NCBI GenBank assembly: GCA_027854065.1
Contig: JAQGEF010000002.1
Coordinates: 248,001 to 312,000, forward strand
DNA: 64,000 nt
Reading direction: 5' to 3'
Source: Polluticaenibacter yanchengensis
GTDB lineage: Bacteria > Bacteroidota > Bacteroidia > Chitinophagales > Chitinophagaceae
The position numbers were made by a program, and so were the translations under genes. A model generated the notes under the pieces. The model did not search any database and was not told the origin of the DNA. It saw nothing but the letters and a program-made list of their open reading frames with translations. Position 1 is the stretch's first letter, and every line of letters begins with the position of its first letter. This document shows, one piece after another, positions 44,215 through 54,131 of this stretch.

Positions 44215-45746
44215 AAATCAGCGCTAATCAGCGGTTGTATTATTCCGCGCCAATCAGCGGGAAAATATTCAATCTATAGCCAGAGATTGAGTGATAGAAA
44301 TCAGCGTCAATCTGCGGTTGTATTATTCTGCGCCAATCAGCGGGAAAATATTCAATCTATAGCCAGAGATTAAGTCATAGAAATCAGTGTTAATCTGCGG
44401 TTGTATTATTCCGCGCCAATCAGCTGGAAAATATTCAATCTATAACCAGAAATTAAGTCATAGAAATCAGCGTTAATCTGCGGTTGTATTATTCTGCGCC
44501 AATCAGCGGGAAAAATATTCTTTATCTATAGCCAGAGATTGAGTCATAGAAATCAGCATCAATCAGCGGTTGTATGATTCAGCGTCAATCAGCGGGAAGA
44601 TATTCAATCTATAGCCAGAGCTTGATTCATAGAAATCAGCGTCAATCAGCGGTTGTATGATTCCGCGCCAATCAGCGGGAAAATATTCAATCTATAGCCA
44701 GAGCTTGAGTTATAGAAATCAGCGTTAATCAGCGATTGTATTATTCTGCGCCAATCAGCGGGAAAATATTCAATCTATAGCCAGAGCTTGAATCATAGAA
44801 ATCAGCGTCAATCAGCGGTTGTATTATTCCGTGCCAATCTGCCGGAAAATATTCAATCTATAACCAGAAATTAAATCATAGAAATCAGCGTTAATCAGCG
44901 GATGTATTATTCTGCGCCAATCAGCGGGAAAATATTCAATCTATAACCAGAGATTAAGTCATAGAAATCAGCGTTAATCTGCGGTTGTATTATTCCGCGC
45001 CAATCAGCGGGGAAATATTCTTTATATATAACCAGAGCTTGAGTCATACAAATCTGCGTCAATCAGCGGTTGTATTATTCTGCGTTAATCAGCGGGAAAA
45101 TATTCAATCTATAACCAGAAATTAAGTCATAGAAATCAGCATCAATCAGCAGTTGTATTATTCTGTGCCAATCAGCGGGAAAATATTCTTTATATATAAC
45201 CAGAGATTGAGTCATAGAAATCTGCGTTAATCAGCGGTTGTATTATTCTGTGCCAATCAGCGGGAAAATATTCTTTATATATAACCAGAAATTAAGTCAT
45301 AGAAATCAGCGTCAATCAGCGGTTGTATTATTCTGCGCCAATCAGCGGGAAAATATTCAATCTATAGCCAGAGATTAAGTCATAGAAATCAGTGTTAATC
45401 TGCGGTTGTATTATTCCGCGCCAATCAGCGGGAAAATATTCAATCTATAACCAGAAATTAAGTCATACAAATCAGCATCAATCTGCGGTTGTATTCTTCA
45501 GCGTTAATCAGCGGGAAAATATTCAATCTATAGCCAGAGCTTGAGTCATACAAATCAGCGTCAATCTGCGGTTGTATTCTTCAGCGTTAATCAGCGGGAA
45601 AATATTCAATCTATAACCAGAGCTTGAATCATACAAATCAGCGTTAATCTGCGGTTGTATTATTCTGCGCCAATCAGCGGGAAAATCTTCAATCTATAAC
45701 CAGAGATTTAGTCATACAAATCAGCGTCAATCAGCGGGAAAATACT
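44215..45746. repeat. Tandem array of an 84-bp repeat, about 18 units
   Basis: Each unit reads roughly AGAAATCAGCGTYAATCNGCGG, then TTGTATTATTCTGCGCC, then AATCAGCGGGAAAATATTC and AATCTATARCCAGAGATTRA. The period is 83-86 bases. About 18 full units and a final fragment fill the gap between secA and lptG, which converge. Each unit contains four TCWGCG-type words in the same direction. Units differ by scattered substitutions and by a small AATC/TTTATAT insertion variant (units 4, 10, 12 and 13). No gene, palindrome or spacer structure is present, so it is not a CRISPR. Diverged single units occur at 62090 and 62715. Confidence 0.95.
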
Positions 45747-45816
45747 AAGAACCCTGATAGGTCGAACGTTGTTCGTCAGCAAATAATAATATCTCCAAAG
45801 CTCGGGCCGATATCGG

Positions 45817-46905
45817 TTACTTAGGCGCCTTCTTGAAAAGGTATATAGCCACAAATGCAAAAATGATATTCGGCGTCCAGGCCGCCAATGCCGGAGGAAA
45901 ATTCCCTTTCGTAGAGAAGATAGAAGCGAAGCGGTCGGTTAAAATAAATAAAGCCGCCAGTAATATACCAATCGCAATATGTAAACCGCTGCCACCGCGT
46001 ACCTTCCTGCTGGCAAGCGATACGCCAATCAACGTTAAAATTAACAGGGAAAACGGGGTAGAGTCCCGGTGATATTTTTCTACTTTAAACTCATTTAAAC
46101 CCTCAGCACCCCTTGTTGTTTCCTTATCAATCAGGTCAACAAGTTCAGGAGTGGTCAATATATCCTTTGTATAACGGTCCTTCTTAAATTCAGAAGGCTT
46201 AAAGTTAAGCTTTATCAATTGAGAGTCCAGTTTTACCAGGCGCTCTTTATTAGTAGCTGAATCAATGGTACGGACCAGCACATCCTCTATTTTATAAATA
46301 TCTTTTTCGGGAATGTACGTAATCACCTCCGCGCGCGTATTCTTCACCAGGCTGTTTTTAATTTCCTGGAAAACAAAGCCCGATCCCCTTTTTGAAGCAG
46401 TGTCAAAATAAGAGATCTGTCCGAAATGTGTAGAGTCATTCCTGAAATAAATAGTGCTGCTGCCGGAACCGCCACCACCTTTACCATCAATATATTTTAT
46501 CTGGAATTCAGAACGCAGTTTGTTGGCATTAGGCGTCACATACCTGTATGACAACCACAACAAGATAGCCATAATAATAGCACCTACAGCATATGGCCTC
46601 AAAAATCGGTTAAAAGAAATACCACTTGCCAGGATCGCCACAATTTCACTTCGCCCCGCCATTTTAGAAGTAAAAAATACCACAGAGATAAATACAAATA
46701 GCGGGAATAACATAGATACTATATGAGGAATGAAGCCTATATAATATTCCATGATGATCTGACTGGCACTTAATCCGGATTTTACAAAATCATCGGCCTT
46801 CTCACTCACGTCTATAATTACAGTAATAAACGTCAGCAATAAAATTGCAAAAATGAAAGTTGTAAAAAACTTTTTAAGTATGTACCAATCCAGCTTTCTT
46901 AGCAT
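45817..46905 (-). CDS. LptF/LptG-family permease of the LPS export ABC transporter
   Basis: The 362-aa protein has the YjgP/YjgQ layout: MLRKLDWYILKKFFTTFIF at the start, helices at about 12-32, 52-75 and 98-118, a large periplasmic beta-jellyroll region (about 125-270), and three C-terminal helices (PFSLLILTLIGVSLASRK, GLHIAIGILLAALFILTDRFA, PNIIFAFVAIYLF). With LptB and its partner it should extract lipopolysaccharide from the inner membrane. The single copy here does not tell LptF from LptG; the start and end resemble LptG. Confidence 0.88.
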   Translation of the reverse strand: MLRKLDWYILKKFFTTFIFAILLLTFITVIIDVSEKADDFVKSGLSASQIIMEYYIGFIPHIVSMLFPLFVFISVVFFTSKMAGRSEIVAILASGISFNRFLRPYAVGAIIMAILLWLSYRYVTPNANKLRSEFQIKYIDGKGGGGSGSSTIYFRNDSTHFGQISYFDTASKRGSGFVFQEIKNSLVKNTRAEVITYIPEKDIYKIEDVLVRTIDSATNKERLVKLDSQLIKLNFKPSEFKKDRYTKDILTTPELVDLIDKETTRGAEGLNEFKVEKYHRDSTPFSLLILTLIGVSLASRKVRGGSGLHIAIGILLAALFILTDRFASIFSTKGNFPPALAAWTPNIIFAFVAIYLFKKAPK

Positions 46906-47003
46906 TCAAACTCTTATATTAATGTGCAAAGAAAAGAATGTATTATCATTTATACACTTAAATGATTCTTAATTATCTTTTCAGGAGCGTTCAGTGATTA
47001 TTT

Positions 47004-47849
47004 TCAGGATTTAATAGAACCGATCCGCGACATGTCCGCAAATATCCTGCTAAACCTGAATCCCTTAGGCAAGGGTTCCTCAGAATACAGGTTTAAGTCA
47101 ATCTTTCTGTTCAGGTCCACCGGGTTTAAAAACCATGGAAAATAGTCCAGTTCAGCCCACCCGGCTTTTTTCAGCTGATGATATAAAGGATCGTTCCACA
47201 TCAATACCGCGTCTATCCAGTTGATCCCCCTTTCCCAGGCATCGCTTTCCAGTGCCGCAATATCTGTTGCCGATACAAGACGGAACCCGTTAACAGGTTT
47301 CTGGTAAATAACTTCACCACCAACAGTTTTTCCACCCGCAATATGCGGCTGCTGCCAGTAGTAGCCTTCAGCTTTGTCAAAATTTTGTTCAGTACCTTCA
47401 GAAAGCAGTTGCTCAACAGGCTGTCCTTCCACAGCCGGGTTCATTTTTATAAGACGCTTCAGGTGTTCATAGCCATACCATTGTTTTTTAGCCAGTAAGC
47501 CTTTTCCGTTCGGGTTTGCCAGTACCACAGCGATCGGCCCGCGGATCCTTGCTAACCTGAACAATTCATCAGTAACCTTATCACTTCTGATCTCCTTCTG
47601 TATATAGATATTGATCAGCCAGACAATGCCACCGTCTTTAACAAAACCCATATGCCCGTAAACAATACCATCATGACAGATAATGAGCGCGCCACTATCA
47701 GGTTTGTCCAGGTACTGCCAGCGCCAGAACGTTTCATTAAACAACGGATGATTAGCAGGGTAGTAATGTTTATAGAGCTCTTTTACACTTTCAAAATCAT
47801 CGATGTCAGCTACTTTAAAAGTCAGGTCTTCAAACGGAATTCCGCACAT
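47004..47849 (-). CDS. GNAT-fold acyltransferase-like protein
   Basis: The 281-aa protein begins like a GNAT domain (FKVADIDDFESVKELYKHYYPANHP, then ALIICHDGIVYGHMGFVKDGGIVWLINIYIQKEIRSDKVTDELF, the beta4-beta5 region), then VVLANPNGKGLLAKKQWYGYEHL. The second half has a repeated-type fold (GFRLVSATDIAALESDAWERGINW), ending in a hydrophobic-poor basic tail. It may be an inactive or two-domain GNAT like those linked to exopolysaccharide genes, but no such genes are near. It starts 11 bases after DUF2279, so it belongs to that operon. Confidence 0.6.
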   Translation of the reverse strand: MCGIPFEDLTFKVADIDDFESVKELYKHYYPANHPLFNETFWRWQYLDKPDSGALIICHDGIVYGHMGFVKDGGIVWLINIYIQKEIRSDKVTDELFRLARIRGPIAVVLANPNGKGLLAKKQWYGYEHLKRLIKMNPAVEGQPVEQLLSEGTEQNFDKAEGYYWQQPHIAGGKTVGGEVIYQKPVNGFRLVSATDIAALESDAWERGINWIDAVLMWNDPLYHQLKKAGWAELDYFPWFLNPVDLNRKIDLNLYSEEPLPKGFRFSRIFADMSRIGSIKS

Positions 47850-47860
47850 AAGGATTAATA

Positions 47861-48913
47861 TTAAAAATGAATCGCTTTAAATTTTAACTTGCCTTTCTCC
47901 AGGAACATAGCCGGGGCAGGCATTTTAAATGCGTTTAATGCAAAAAATAAACTTTTCAGGAAACGGCTGTTGGTTTTGATCTTTGTAAAGTCAATATCAG
48001 GAGATAAATACCATAACCTGGTACGAGGGTAGAGCTCACCTACGTGGTAATCAATACCCGTAACAGGATCATGCCAGTCATTATAACCAGCGCCAATCAG
48101 GTTTTTATTGCCATAACCCACTGCAATATTCAGCCATTTAGGTAAGTTGGATTTGGGAAACATATCATTCAGGTTAGCGCTCAGCCATAATGTTTGTCCG
48201 TTATAATCCTTCAGCACCCTTTCCGAAAAGCTCGTTCCGAAAAGTACATCCGCCCTTCTGTTAACGGCATCATCATCGTAGGTCACTTTTCTGTAAGAAA
48301 ATTTAAAAGACACAATTTGTTTACCCCATAATAAATGCTGTCCCACAAAGAAAGCGCTTCCGAAAGTATTCGCGCCAAAATCACCCCAGCTCCATCCCCA
48401 GCGCTCGCTAAAACCGTCCAGTGTTTCAATAGTCGTCATCAGCAATGCACTACTTAAGCTACTGTATATCGCACTTCTTTTATCCGAATACCCCGCCCAT
48501 TTCCATGTAGCGTAACTCACCCTGCTCAATTGGTAAGCACTCCAGGAATGTCCCACTTTATCCATCTGGTTCCATTCCGAGTTATCATTAAAAAAATGAA
48601 ACTTCGTTCTGTCCGCCCCTTTATACCACATTTCATTCAGTACCACAATGCCGCCAACATAAGCCGCCAAATGACTGCCAACAACTATTTTTTTTCGTTT
48701 GGAAAAATTTATCCCGCGAGCAGAATCTTCAGTATTGCCCGTAAAATCAGGTTCTTGCATATTTGAAGACAGCATATCAGCCAATGAAAAGCTATCCGGC
48801 TTTCCTGCAGAAATAAAGCCGGTACTCAAAGAATCTTCCGCTTGCGCTGAGATATTACTTATTGTAAACAAATAAATAATTACAAAGAATAAAAAAGACT
48901 TAATCTTAAACAT
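47861..48913 (-). CDS. DUF2279-family exported protein (YfiM-like)
   Basis: The 350-aa protein has a signal peptide (1-23, ending ISAQ). The DUF2279 region (about 55-180) has KFHFFNDNSEWNQMDKVGHSWSAYQLSR, a short helix rich in Ser/Ala (SSLSSALLMTTIETLDGFSERWGWSWGDFGANTFG) and GQHLLWGKQ. The C-terminal half has barrel-like strands (FKFSYRKVTYDDD, LWLSANLNDMF, NIAVGYG). The start used is the ATG at 48913 (a TTG three codons upstream is unlikely); it overlaps the DUF819 stop by eight bases, so the genes are coupled. Function unknown. Confidence 0.82.
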   Translation of the reverse strand: MFKIKSFLFFVIIYLFTISNISAQAEDSLSTGFISAGKPDSFSLADMLSSNMQEPDFTGNTEDSARGINFSKRKKIVVGSHLAAYVGGIVVLNEMWYKGADRTKFHFFNDNSEWNQMDKVGHSWSAYQLSRVSYATWKWAGYSDKRSAIYSSLSSALLMTTIETLDGFSERWGWSWGDFGANTFGSAFFVGQHLLWGKQIVSFKFSYRKVTYDDDAVNRRADVLFGTSFSERVLKDYNGQTLWLSANLNDMFPKSNLPKWLNIAVGYGNKNLIGAGYNDWHDPVTGIDYHVGELYPRTRLWYLSPDIDFTKIKTNSRFLKSLFFALNAFKMPAPAMFLEKGKLKFKAIHF

Positions 48914-50141
48914 TTGAAACAAATTTCATTAAGAGACCGCAAATATACGCACCATACGTACCAACTGCATACCCTAATACAGCCAGTATTACGCCGAATG
49001 GCGCAAGTTGTGGCGCAAACGCCGCTGCTACCACAGGCGCACTCGCAGGCCCGCCTATATTAGCCTGGCTGCCAACTGCCACTAAAAAGAAGGGCGCTTT
49101 TATAATTTTGGCCACCAAAAACATAAACAGTATATGGAACATTATCCAGACCAGGCACAATAACAACAGTTCCGGCATTTTAAAGATAGCGGTAATATCC
49201 ATTTTTAAACCAAGCGTGGCTATGATCACATATAATAATAAACCCGCAATATCCACCGACCCGTATTTCTCTATCTGCCTTACCCTGGTACCCGACAAAA
49301 ATAGGCTTATTGTAGTAGATAAAATAATAACCCAAAAGAACTTATTATTAAAATTAAACGTAGCTAATTCAGGGTAATTCAACCCGATATAAGGCGCCAG
49401 TATATCTGCCATAAAATGCGACACCCCGGTTATGATGAAGCCGGTACCAATCAGTAACGGCCATTTAAGAGACTGGTTGATCCCCTTTTCATCAGTACTT
49501 TTCGCTTCAATCTTACTATTCAAAAGATTAGTCACTACATGATCATTGACACCAAGTTTCCGGTCAATTGTTGATGCAGATTTTGTCAGCCACAACAATA
49601 GCGCCATCCATATATACGCCACTATCACATCCAGCGTAATCATCGCACTAAATACAGTTTCATCCACATGGTTCATTTCCTTCATCGCCGCCTGGTTAGC
49701 TGCACCCCCGATCCAGCTGCCCGCAATGGTGCTCAATCCCTTCCACAAGTCAGGATATTGCTGAAAAAGGTCCGCCATTAATGGTTTACAGATAAGTATT
49801 GCCAGTGGGCCGCCTATCATAACCCCAACCGATCCTGTAAGGAACATGATGACGGCTTTCGAACCCAGTAGTTTTACAGCCTTCAGGTTAATAGACAATG
49901 TAAAATACACGATACATACAGGCAGAAAATAAGAGATCATACTGTTGTACAAAGTAGCGTCACCCGTATCCACTATCTTAAATGTATTAAGTAATGAAGG
50001 CAGGAAATAACACAATAATATCGCCGGCACTATATTGTAGAACCTGGCAAAAAAGCCGGTTTTTATTTGTTCAGTGTACTTTACAAATATTATTATCAAA
50101 AAAATTATAGCTATTATAACAACTGGATTGGCGATCATCAT
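48906..50141 (-). CDS. DUF819-family integral membrane protein
   Basis: The 411-aa protein has about ten to twelve hydrophobic segments and the DUF819 (YjcL-like) landmarks: an early FYNIVPAILLCYFLPSLLNTF, YFTLSINLKAVKLLGSKAVIMFL, GVMIGGPLAILI, IAGSWIGGAANQAAMKE and, near the end, FLVAVGSQANIGGPASAPVVAAAF. Members are predicted transporters of unknown substrate. It is the first gene of a probable operon with DUF2279 and the GNAT-like gene. It starts with two ATG codons in tandem (50141 and 50138). Confidence 0.9.
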   Translation of the reverse strand: MMIANPVVIIAIIFLIIIFVKYTEQIKTGFFARFYNIVPAILLCYFLPSLLNTFKIVDTGDATLYNSMISYFLPVCIVYFTLSINLKAVKLLGSKAVIMFLTGSVGVMIGGPLAILICKPLMADLFQQYPDLWKGLSTIAGSWIGGAANQAAMKEMNHVDETVFSAMITLDVIVAYIWMALLLWLTKSASTIDRKLGVNDHVVTNLLNSKIEAKSTDEKGINQSLKWPLLIGTGFIITGVSHFMADILAPYIGLNYPELATFNFNNKFFWVIILSTTISLFLSGTRVRQIEKYGSVDIAGLLLYVIIATLGLKMDITAIFKMPELLLLCLVWIMFHILFMFLVAKIIKAPFFLVAVGSQANIGGPASAPVVAAAFAPQLAPFGVILAVLGYAVGTYGAYICGLLMKFVSNV

Positions 50142-50296
50142 TGCAGTATTTTCAAATAATAGGAAAAACTCTTAGTTTAAATTTATTATTTGTAAGTTTA
50201 TAATTGTAAAATAAAACATTTTTATGCCAATTGCTTTAAAGTCACTAAAAATTATCCGTTATTGTCCATCCAATCATTATTAAATATTCTTCCCCC

Positions 50297-50304
50297 TAAC
50301 TTTG
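50297..50304 (+). promoter_or_regulatory. -7 box of maeB, implying a leaderless mRNA
   Basis: TAACTTTG ends four bases before the maeB ATG at 50309. No alternative in-frame ATG is close downstream, so the transcript would start at the initiation codon. Confidence 0.45.
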
Positions 50305-50308
50305 TTTT

Positions 50309-52639
50309 ATGCAAAATGAACTTAAAAAACAACAAGCACTTGAGTATCATGCCAAAGGAAGGCCTGGTAAAGTAGAAGTTGTTCCAACTAAAGAAGCTAA
50401 AACGCAAAGAGACCTCAGTTTAGCTTACAGTCCCGGTGTGGCAGAGCCATGCATGGAAATATACAGGAATCCCGAAGACGTTTATAAATATACAGCCAAA
50501 GGCAATCTTGTTGCCGTTATAAGTAATGGTACAGCCGTTTTAGGTTTAGGAAATATTGGTCCGGAAGCCGGAAAACCGGTTATGGAAGGTAAAGGCGTAT
50601 TATTCAAAATATTCGCCGATATCGATGTTTTCGATATAGAAATAAACGAAACCGACCCTGTAAAGTTTTGCCAGATCGTTAAGGCATTAGAGCCAACTTT
50701 CGGCGGCATCAACTTAGAAGATATCAAAGCGCCGGAATGCTTTTATATAGAGCAGACCCTCAAAAAAGAAATGAAGATCCCTATCATGCACGACGATCAG
50801 CATGGTACGGCCATCATCAGTGCCGCCGCATTATTAAATGCCCTGGAAATTCAGCAAAAAGAGATTGCCAAAATTAAAATTGTCATCAACGGTGCCGGTG
50901 CAGCCGGTATGAGCTTAATACAATTATATATTGCACTTGGAGCACAATATCACAATGTTACCATGTTCGATAAAGATGGCGTGTTGCATAGTGACAGGAC
51001 AGATCTGGACGAAGTAAAGCAAAAATTCGCCGTCGATCCGTCTTTAGCAAGTATCACCCTGGCAGATGCCATGAAAGATGCCGATGTTTTTGTCGGCGTA
51101 AGTGTCGGCAATGTCGTAACGCAGGAAATGGTAAAGAGCATGGCAGAAAGACCCATCATTTTTGCAATGGCCAATCCAAATCCTGAAATCACTTACGACC
51201 TGGCTATAGACGCCCGCCAGGACCTCATAATGGCCACCGGCCGTACCGATTACCCTAACCAGGTAAACAACGTACTGGGCTTCCCATATATCTTCCGTGG
51301 TGCATTAGATGTACGGGCCACAACCATCAACGAAGAGATGAAGCTCGCAGCCGTTCACGCATTGGCAGAGTTAACCAAACAACCCGTTCCGGACCTCGTA
51401 AACCTGGCTTACAACGAAAAAAATATCACTTTCGGCCCTACATACATTATTCCCAAACCATTGGACCCGCGCTTGCTGGCAACAGTAGCCCCGGCAGTAG
51501 CAAAAGCAGCAATGGAAAGTGGTGTCGCACGCAAAGAAATTACCGATTGGGAAGCTTACAAATTAGAGCTTAACAAACGCTTAGGTCTCGATAATCAGTT
51601 ATTGCGCGTAATAGGCCAGAAAGCAAGGAAAGACCCGCGTCATGTGGTATTTGCAGATGCTGAAAACTTAAAAGTATTAAAAGCAGCCCGTATCTGCCTC
51701 GATGAAGGCATTTGTTACCCAATCCTGTTAGGCGATGAAAAAAATATCAGGGATCTTGCAGAGAAAAATGTTATCGTCATAAACGATATTCCAATAATCG
51801 ATCCTAAGAGCGATGCGGTTCAGGCAAAGCGCAATGAGTATGCCGAAATATTCTTTAATAAAAACGGCCGCAAAGGTTACAATATTTACGAAGCAAACCG
51901 CTTAATGAAAGATCGTACCCATTTCGGTTTAATGATGGTGGAAACCGATGAAGTGGACGCTATCCTGACAGGGCCTTCAAAAGATTATCCGCAGTTAATA
52001 AAACCGGTCATCAATATTGTAGGTACCGAAAAAGACGTCAAGAAATACGCCGGTATGTATATCATTGAAACCAAGCGTGGACCCATCTTCCTGGCCGATG
52101 CTACCATCAATTATAATCCTACTGCCGATGAATTAGCAGACATTACATTATTAGTGGCCAACGAGGTAAAAAACTTTGGTATCAAACCTAAAGTAGCCAT
52201 GTTATCCTATAGCAACTTTGGAAGTTCCAAAGGTACAGAAGCGAAACTGGTAGCCAAAGCCCGCAATATTGTAAAAGAAAGACAACCAGATTTAATTGTC
52301 GATGGCGATATCCAGGGCATCATGGCTTTCAACAACGAACTTTTAAAGGAAAACTATCCATTCAGTGAGTTGATCGATCAAAACGTGAACACACTGGTAT
52401 TTCCAAACCTCGCAGCAGGTAATATTGCCTATAATTTATTAAAAGAATTAGGCAATATGGATTCAATCGGCCCCGTTTTATTAGGCTCTAAAAAAGCAGT
52501 GCAGGTATTGCAGTTAGGCAGCCAGATCCGCCAGATCGTCAACATGGCATTGATTGCGGTACTGGATGCGCAGATGAAAAACCCCAAAACAAAATCAGAA
52601 TGTGAATACCGCAAAAACAGCTGGTATTATAAACAATAA
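50309..52639 (+). CDS. maeB: NADP-dependent malic enzyme with phosphotransacetylase-like domain
   Basis: MaeB decarboxylates malate to pyruvate with NADP reduction. The 776-aa protein has a malic enzyme domain (about 1-425): [14 protein letters not shown] near the start, the metal-binding HDDQHGT at about 155-161, the NAD(P)-binding [13 protein letters not shown] and [13 protein letters not shown]-like domain follows at about 430-770 ([19 protein letters not shown] through [14 protein letters not shown]), which in MaeB is regulatory and binds acetyl-CoA but is not known to catalyse. A repeat B copy lies 16 bases past the stop. Confidence 0.96.
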   Translation: MQNELKKQQALEYHAKGRPGKVEVVPTKEAKTQRDLSLAYSPGVAEPCMEIYRNPEDVYKYTAKGNLVAVISNGTAVLGLGNIGPEAGKPVMEGKGVLFKIFADIDVFDIEINETDPVKFCQIVKALEPTFGGINLEDIKAPECFYIEQTLKKEMKIPIMHDDQHGTAIISAAALLNALEIQQKEIAKIKIVINGAGAAGMSLIQLYIALGAQYHNVTMFDKDGVLHSDRTDLDEVKQKFAVDPSLASITLADAMKDADVFVGVSVGNVVTQEMVKSMAERPIIFAMANPNPEITYDLAIDARQDLIMATGRTDYPNQVNNVLGFPYIFRGALDVRATTINEEMKLAAVHALAELTKQPVPDLVNLAYNEKNITFGPTYIIPKPLDPRLLATVAPAVAKAAMESGVARKEITDWEAYKLELNKRLGLDNQLLRVIGQKARKDPRHVVFADAENLKVLKAARICLDEGICYPILLGDEKNIRDLAEKNVIVINDIPIIDPKSDAVQAKRNEYAEIFFNKNGRKGYNIYEANRLMKDRTHFGLMMVETDEVDAILTGPSKDYPQLIKPVINIVGTEKDVKKYAGMYIIETKRGPIFLADATINYNPTADELADITLLVANEVKNFGIKPKVAMLSYSNFGSSKGTEAKLVAKARNIVKERQPDLIVDGDIQGIMAFNNELLKENYPFSELIDQNVNTLVFPNLAAGNIAYNLLKELGNMDSIGPVLLGSKKAVQVLQLGSQIRQIVNMALIAVLDAQMKNPKTKSECEYRKNSWYYKQ

Positions 52640-52654
52640 ATAGTTTTTATTTTT

Positions 52655-52847
52655 GGGGTGTCCCTTTGCCGGCTGTTTCATGCTAACAGTACCCGGTAAA
52701 GGGACACTTTTCAATTCAGGCAAAGGGCCGGGCTATCCGCAGTACTCCTCGGCGGCAATACTTATTTCTTAGCTGCGCTATTCATTGCCGGTAAATGCCG
52801 CCTGTGGGGTACTTTGCTGCTATCCCTAACCCGTTAGTGCAGGACTT
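52655..52847 (+). repeat. Dispersed repeat family B, copy 1
   Basis: It starts GGGGTGTCCCTTTGCCGG, contains AAGGGCCGGGCTATCCGCAG, GGCGGCAATACTTATTTC and a GCTGCTATCCCTAACCC end. Arms such as CCCTTTGCC/GGCAAAGGG pair. It lies directly 3' of maeB in its orientation, and its end abuts the remnant of a DUF4291 gene. Confidence 0.75.
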
Positions 52848-53445
52848 CACAACAAACTCAAAATAGCATCACTGTTTATCAGGCTTACAATAATACCATC
52901 GCAGATTATGCCATTCAATATCAATGCCTCGGCGGGCCGCCTTTAGTTATAACAGGATGTCATGGATAAAGCCAAATTTTTTATGGATGATGTACAGGTG
53001 TGGTTGGGCTTCCAAACAAAACCAGGAAAGAGTACTCGCCATTACGATCAGTAAAAGCCATTTTGAAATCATCTTAAATGAAGCAGCCTATTCCTCTTTC
53101 AATAAAGAAGTCTATGGGAATACAGAGAACTGGAAGAGCGCATTAGAAAATAAAGAAGTAAGGCTTCAATGGGACCCCGATCATGATATTGATGGCAATA
53201 AAGAAAACAGGAGAGCTATTCAATTAGGCATGAAAGGAACAATGCTTGAAAAATTCGGTAAAGAAATGATTGAAAATATTCAGGATATTACCCGCTTTGT
53301 AAAAGAACAAAAACAATTAATTGAATTAAACAAGGTAGATATACTGGAAGTGCCGGTTGAGACCATTTATAAAACAACCTCAAAGGAGTTAAATATCAGG
53401 CTGGGAGTTGAACCCAAAAGCGATGTCTCAGGAAGAGTGAATTGA
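52838..53445 (+). pseudogene. DUF4291-family gene with frameshift and lost start
   Basis: A frame open from 52838 encodes VYQAYNNTIADYAIQYQ (from 52874), the usual N-terminus of DUF4291 proteins, but has no ATG and runs out of register near 52940-52945. The rest of the family sequence continues in the next frame: SYNRMSWIKPNFLWMMYRCGW, then NQERVLAITI, SSFNK, and a helical C-terminus to 53445. One missing base at the CCTTT-AGT junction would restore the frame. Translation from the ATG at 52924 would give 173 residues, the first six out of frame. DUF4291 function is unknown. The repeat B element ends right before the remnant and may have removed the start. Confidence 0.8.
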
Positions 53446-53462
53446 GTAATGAGTAAACATTG

Positions 53463-54125
53463 CTACATTAATCCCAGGAAGGGTGCATTATCGCTGGCAT
53501 ATTTTACCAGTGCTGCGGCATTATTAATTTCCAGTTTGGAGAGAATATTTTTCCGGTGTGTATCTACCGTACGAAGACTCAGAAAAAGAATATCGGCGAT
53601 TTCCGGGTTGGTCTTGCCCTGCATAATAAACTTCACAATTTCCACTTCACGGTTCGATAACGGGTTCTGGTTAATTTTAGCATAGCCCATATCGACATTC
53701 CTTTTCCGCCTCTCATAATCCAGCAAAACATTCCTTTTGTTTTCAGTAATATAATGTTGGTTATCGTGAACCGCTTCTATACAGTCAAAGAGTTCCTTTT
53801 CATCCACATTTTTAAACAAATAACCCAGTGCACCCGCTTCCAGTATCTTTAAAACACAGGTATCTTCCGCATGCATCGTCAACGCCACAATTTTTACATG
53901 AGGGTGTTTTTCCCTTATTTTAAACATGGCTTCATAACCGTTTAAAACCGGCATATTAATATCCATCAGTACCACATCTATGTCATTTTCCGATAAAATG
54001 TCTAAAGCCATTTTCCCGTTCGTGGCATAGCCGCAAACCTCATATTTCTCAGGCTCCACACTCAACAGCATGTGCAGCCCCTTCATAAATAAAATATGAT
54101 CGTCAACTAACAATATTTTAATCAT
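53463..54125 (-). CDS. NarL/FixJ-family response regulator
   Basis: The 220-aa protein starts at the ATG at 54125 (a TTG two codons earlier is less likely). The receiver domain has D8/D9, the phosphoacceptor D55 in VVLMDINMP, T83-like TMHAED and K-F/YLFKNVDE. The C-terminal LuxR helix-turn-helix is clear: LSNREVEIVKFIMQGKTNPEIADILFLSLRTVDTHRKNILSKL. It lies six bases after the sensor kinase gene and converges with the DUF4291 remnant. Confidence 0.92.
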   Translation of the reverse strand: MIKILLVDDHILFMKGLHMLLSVEPEKYEVCGYATNGKMALDILSENDIDVVLMDINMPVLNGYEAMFKIREKHPHVKIVALTMHAEDTCVLKILEAGALGYLFKNVDEKELFDCIEAVHDNQHYITENKRNVLLDYERRKRNVDMGYAKINQNPLSNREVEIVKFIMQGKTNPEIADILFLSLRTVDTHRKNILSKLEINNAAALVKYASDNAPFLGLM

Positions 54126-54131
54126 TGTCAA

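Noticed and set aside
44215..45746. CRISPR array
   Set aside because: The unit is a continuous 84-bp tandem repeat without unique spacers, repeats are not palindromic and vary between units, and no cas gene is in the window.
48906..52639. A malate-related transporter operon (DUF819 with maeB)
   Set aside because: The genes diverge, DUF819 has no known substrate, and nothing in the sequence ties it to malate.
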